Shown here in pieces: positions 17,570 to 18,605 of a stretch of DNA of 18,605 nt. Source of the stretch: Patescibacteria group bacterium (GTDB taxonomy: Bacteria > Patescibacteriota > Minisyncoccia > JAHCSD01); NCBI GenBank assembly GCA_018609185.1, contig JAHCSD010000004.1, forward strand, positions 1 through 18,605, given 5' to 3'. The position numbers were made by a program, and so were the translations under genes. The notes under the pieces were generated by a model. It did no database searches. It had not been told where the DNA came from and worked only from the letters and a program-made list of their open reading frames with translations. Position 1 is the first letter of the stretch, and each line of letters opens with the position of its first letter.

Positions 17570-18605
17570 AAAAGCGATTTTATGAATCGCTTTATGGCGA
17601 GCGCAGCACCACGAATACGTGGAGGTAAAAACATGGGGGCTTCTCCCTCGCGTCGTTCAAGATCGTTTGCCCAAAGAACCAGACCGAGCGCGGTTGCATA
17701 TGATGGGTCGTCAATGGTATCAACAAATGCTTCAAGCCCTAGAGGAAAGCCTAGCTGTACCGAAAGACGAAGTTCGCGTTTCGCGAGGTCAACAATGCCG
17801 GGAATTTTTGACCCTCCACCCACAAGCACGACACCCGCGGGTAAAAGTCTCTCACGCTCAATTAATTTGAGTTCTCTATTTATTAAACTGAAGATTTCGA
17901 TAAGTCGTGCTTCGATGATTTCAATAACTTCTCGTCTCGCAACGAGCCCGCCCTCTCCAGGTTCAAACTGAGAAAGGTCTATAATCTCTCTTTTATTGAT
18001 TTCACTTACCAGAGACGTTCCATGATGAAGCTTGATTTTTTCAGAAAGATCGATATTAATTTTAAGCCCGATGGCAATATCGTTGGTAATATGGGAAGAA
18101 CCCACAGGGAATACGCTCGAATGGATCAGATCCCCTTCCTCAAACACGCTAATGTCAGACGTTGCTCCCCCAATATCAACCACCAGGGCACCCAGTTCCC
18201 GCTGCTGCTTCGAAAGTACGGCGCGAGAAGCGGCAAGGGAAGACAGCACAAATCCCTTAAGGGTCACGCCTGCTTCCGCCACAAGCTTTTCAAGGTTCGA
18301 CACAAACGGGGATGAAGCCAACACGAGCAATGCATCTACCTCGAGTCGTACGCCTCTCATGCCGGCGACATCTTTAATACCCCCTACTCCATCAAGAATA
18401 AATTCTTTGGGGATTACATGGATAATTTCTTTATTAGGAGGAAACGAGACGGCCTGCGCCTGTCCTATCACGCGTTCGACGTCTTCCGCCGACACCTCTC
18501 CATCTGCGCGGGAAACTGCTACAAGCCCCCTCGAGGACATAATTTCAATATTTACTCCTCCCACGCTTACGTAGGCCTCCTGTATCTTGTACCCTGAAGC
18601 ACGTT
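17563..18605 (-). CDS. ftsA: Cell division protein FtsA (5' end outside the window)
   Basis: An actin-fold ATPase that tethers FtsZ to the membrane and recruits later division proteins. The frame stays open past the GTG at 18564 to the window edge (RASGYKIQEAYVSVGGVNIE), so the true start lies beyond 18605. About 347 residues are visible; the first 60-70 are probably missing. Landmarks: SSRGLVAVSRADGEVSAEDVERVI (FtsA-specific 1C region), ALVVDIGGATSDISVFEEG (phosphate-binding loop) and GVVLVGGGSKIPGI (adenosine-binding). The C-terminus AALAIKRFIKSLLP is an amphipathic helix typical of the FtsA membrane-targeting sequence. A 9-bp inverted repeat (17571-17579 with 17585-17593) lies in the codons for that helix, and the final Pro and stop codon fall in the REP-like unit. 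Confidence 0.96.
   Translation of the reverse strand, partial: RASGYKIQEAYVSVGGVNIEIMSSRGLVAVSRADGEVSAEDVERVIGQAQAVSFPPNKEIIHVIPKEFILDGVGGIKDVAGMRGVRLEVDALLVLASSPFVSNLEKLVAEAGVTLKGFVLSSLAASRAVLSKQQRELGALVVDIGGATSDISVFEEGDLIHSSVFPVGSSHITNDIAIGLKINIDLSEKIKLHHGTSLVSEINKREIIDLSQFEPGEGGLVARREVIEIIEARLIEIFSLINRELKLIERERLLPAGVVLVGGGSKIPGIVDLAKRELRLSVQLGFPLGLEAFVDTIDDPSYATALGLVLWANDLERREGEAPMFLPPRIRGAALAIKRFIKSLLP

Noticed and set aside
1..18605. CRISPR array, transposase or integrase genes, replication origin
   Set aside because: No regularly spaced repeats, no recognisable transposase or integrase frame and no DnaA-box cluster were seen.

Overview
The window looks like a chromosome segment of a Candidate Phyla Radiation (Patescibacteria, probably Parcubacteria-like) bacterium. 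This rests on several signs: compact genes, intergenic spaces full of perfect inverted repeats, kinase-less 7TM-PAS proteins, a ComEC without its metallo-beta-lactamase domain next to a stand-alone ComEC-type metallo-beta-lactamase protein, and a cobalamin-type ribonucleotide reductase paired with thioredoxin. TGA is a normal stop (for example in the glycosidase gene and ftsA), so this is not a TGA-recoded lineage. The phylum is an inference from gene content; no 16S rRNA gene is present.

Layout, left to right. Positions 1-1900: the 5' end of an M50 site-2 protease (minus strand, cut by the window edge), divergent from rpmB (L28). rpmB is followed without a gap by tRNA-Pro(GGG), which sits inside a 21-bp perfect inverted repeat. 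Then come a small membrane protein and a zinc-finger/homing-repeat/PD-(D/E)XK nuclease. Positions 1900-6950: three paralogous membrane sensors (7TM plus PAS plus coiled coil, no kinase), interrupted by a plus-strand glycogen-debranching-type glycosidase, a very long hairpin and a probable structured ncRNA resembling 6S RNA. Positions 6950-11160: ndk and a ComEC-type metallo-beta-lactamase protein on the minus strand; two plus-strand membrane proteins; a truncated second copy of the metallo-beta-lactamase gene; and a nucleotidyltransferase/HEPN toxin-antitoxin pair followed by a small membrane protein. Positions 11128-18605 (all minus strand): comEC, thioredoxin, class II ribonucleotide reductase, an unknown gene with a HxxxCxxC motif, a 147-bp element with 27-bp terminal inverted repeats, ftsZ, a REP-like repeat and ftsA (running off the right edge).

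The most general pattern is in the promoters. Several genes start exactly at, or within four bases of, the transcription start predicted from an extended -10 box (TGnTANNAT), so their mRNAs should be leaderless. Others (trx, the unknown gene at 15573, nrdJ) have leaders with Shine-Dalgarno sequences. The promoter geometry also moves several start codons downstream of the longest ORF.

Functional links: thioredoxin is the natural reductant of the neighbouring ribonucleotide reductase, whose C-terminal CxxxxC pair is intact; Ndk converts nucleotides in the same broad pathway. ComEC and the separate metallo-beta-lactamase protein may together make up a DNA uptake function. ftsA and ftsZ form the division pair. 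The best candidates for undescribed biology are the 6S-like RNA (5607-5753), the tRNA inside an extended helix (311-411), the 147-bp inverted-repeat element (16081-16227), the kinase-less sensor family, and the leaderless promoter rule.
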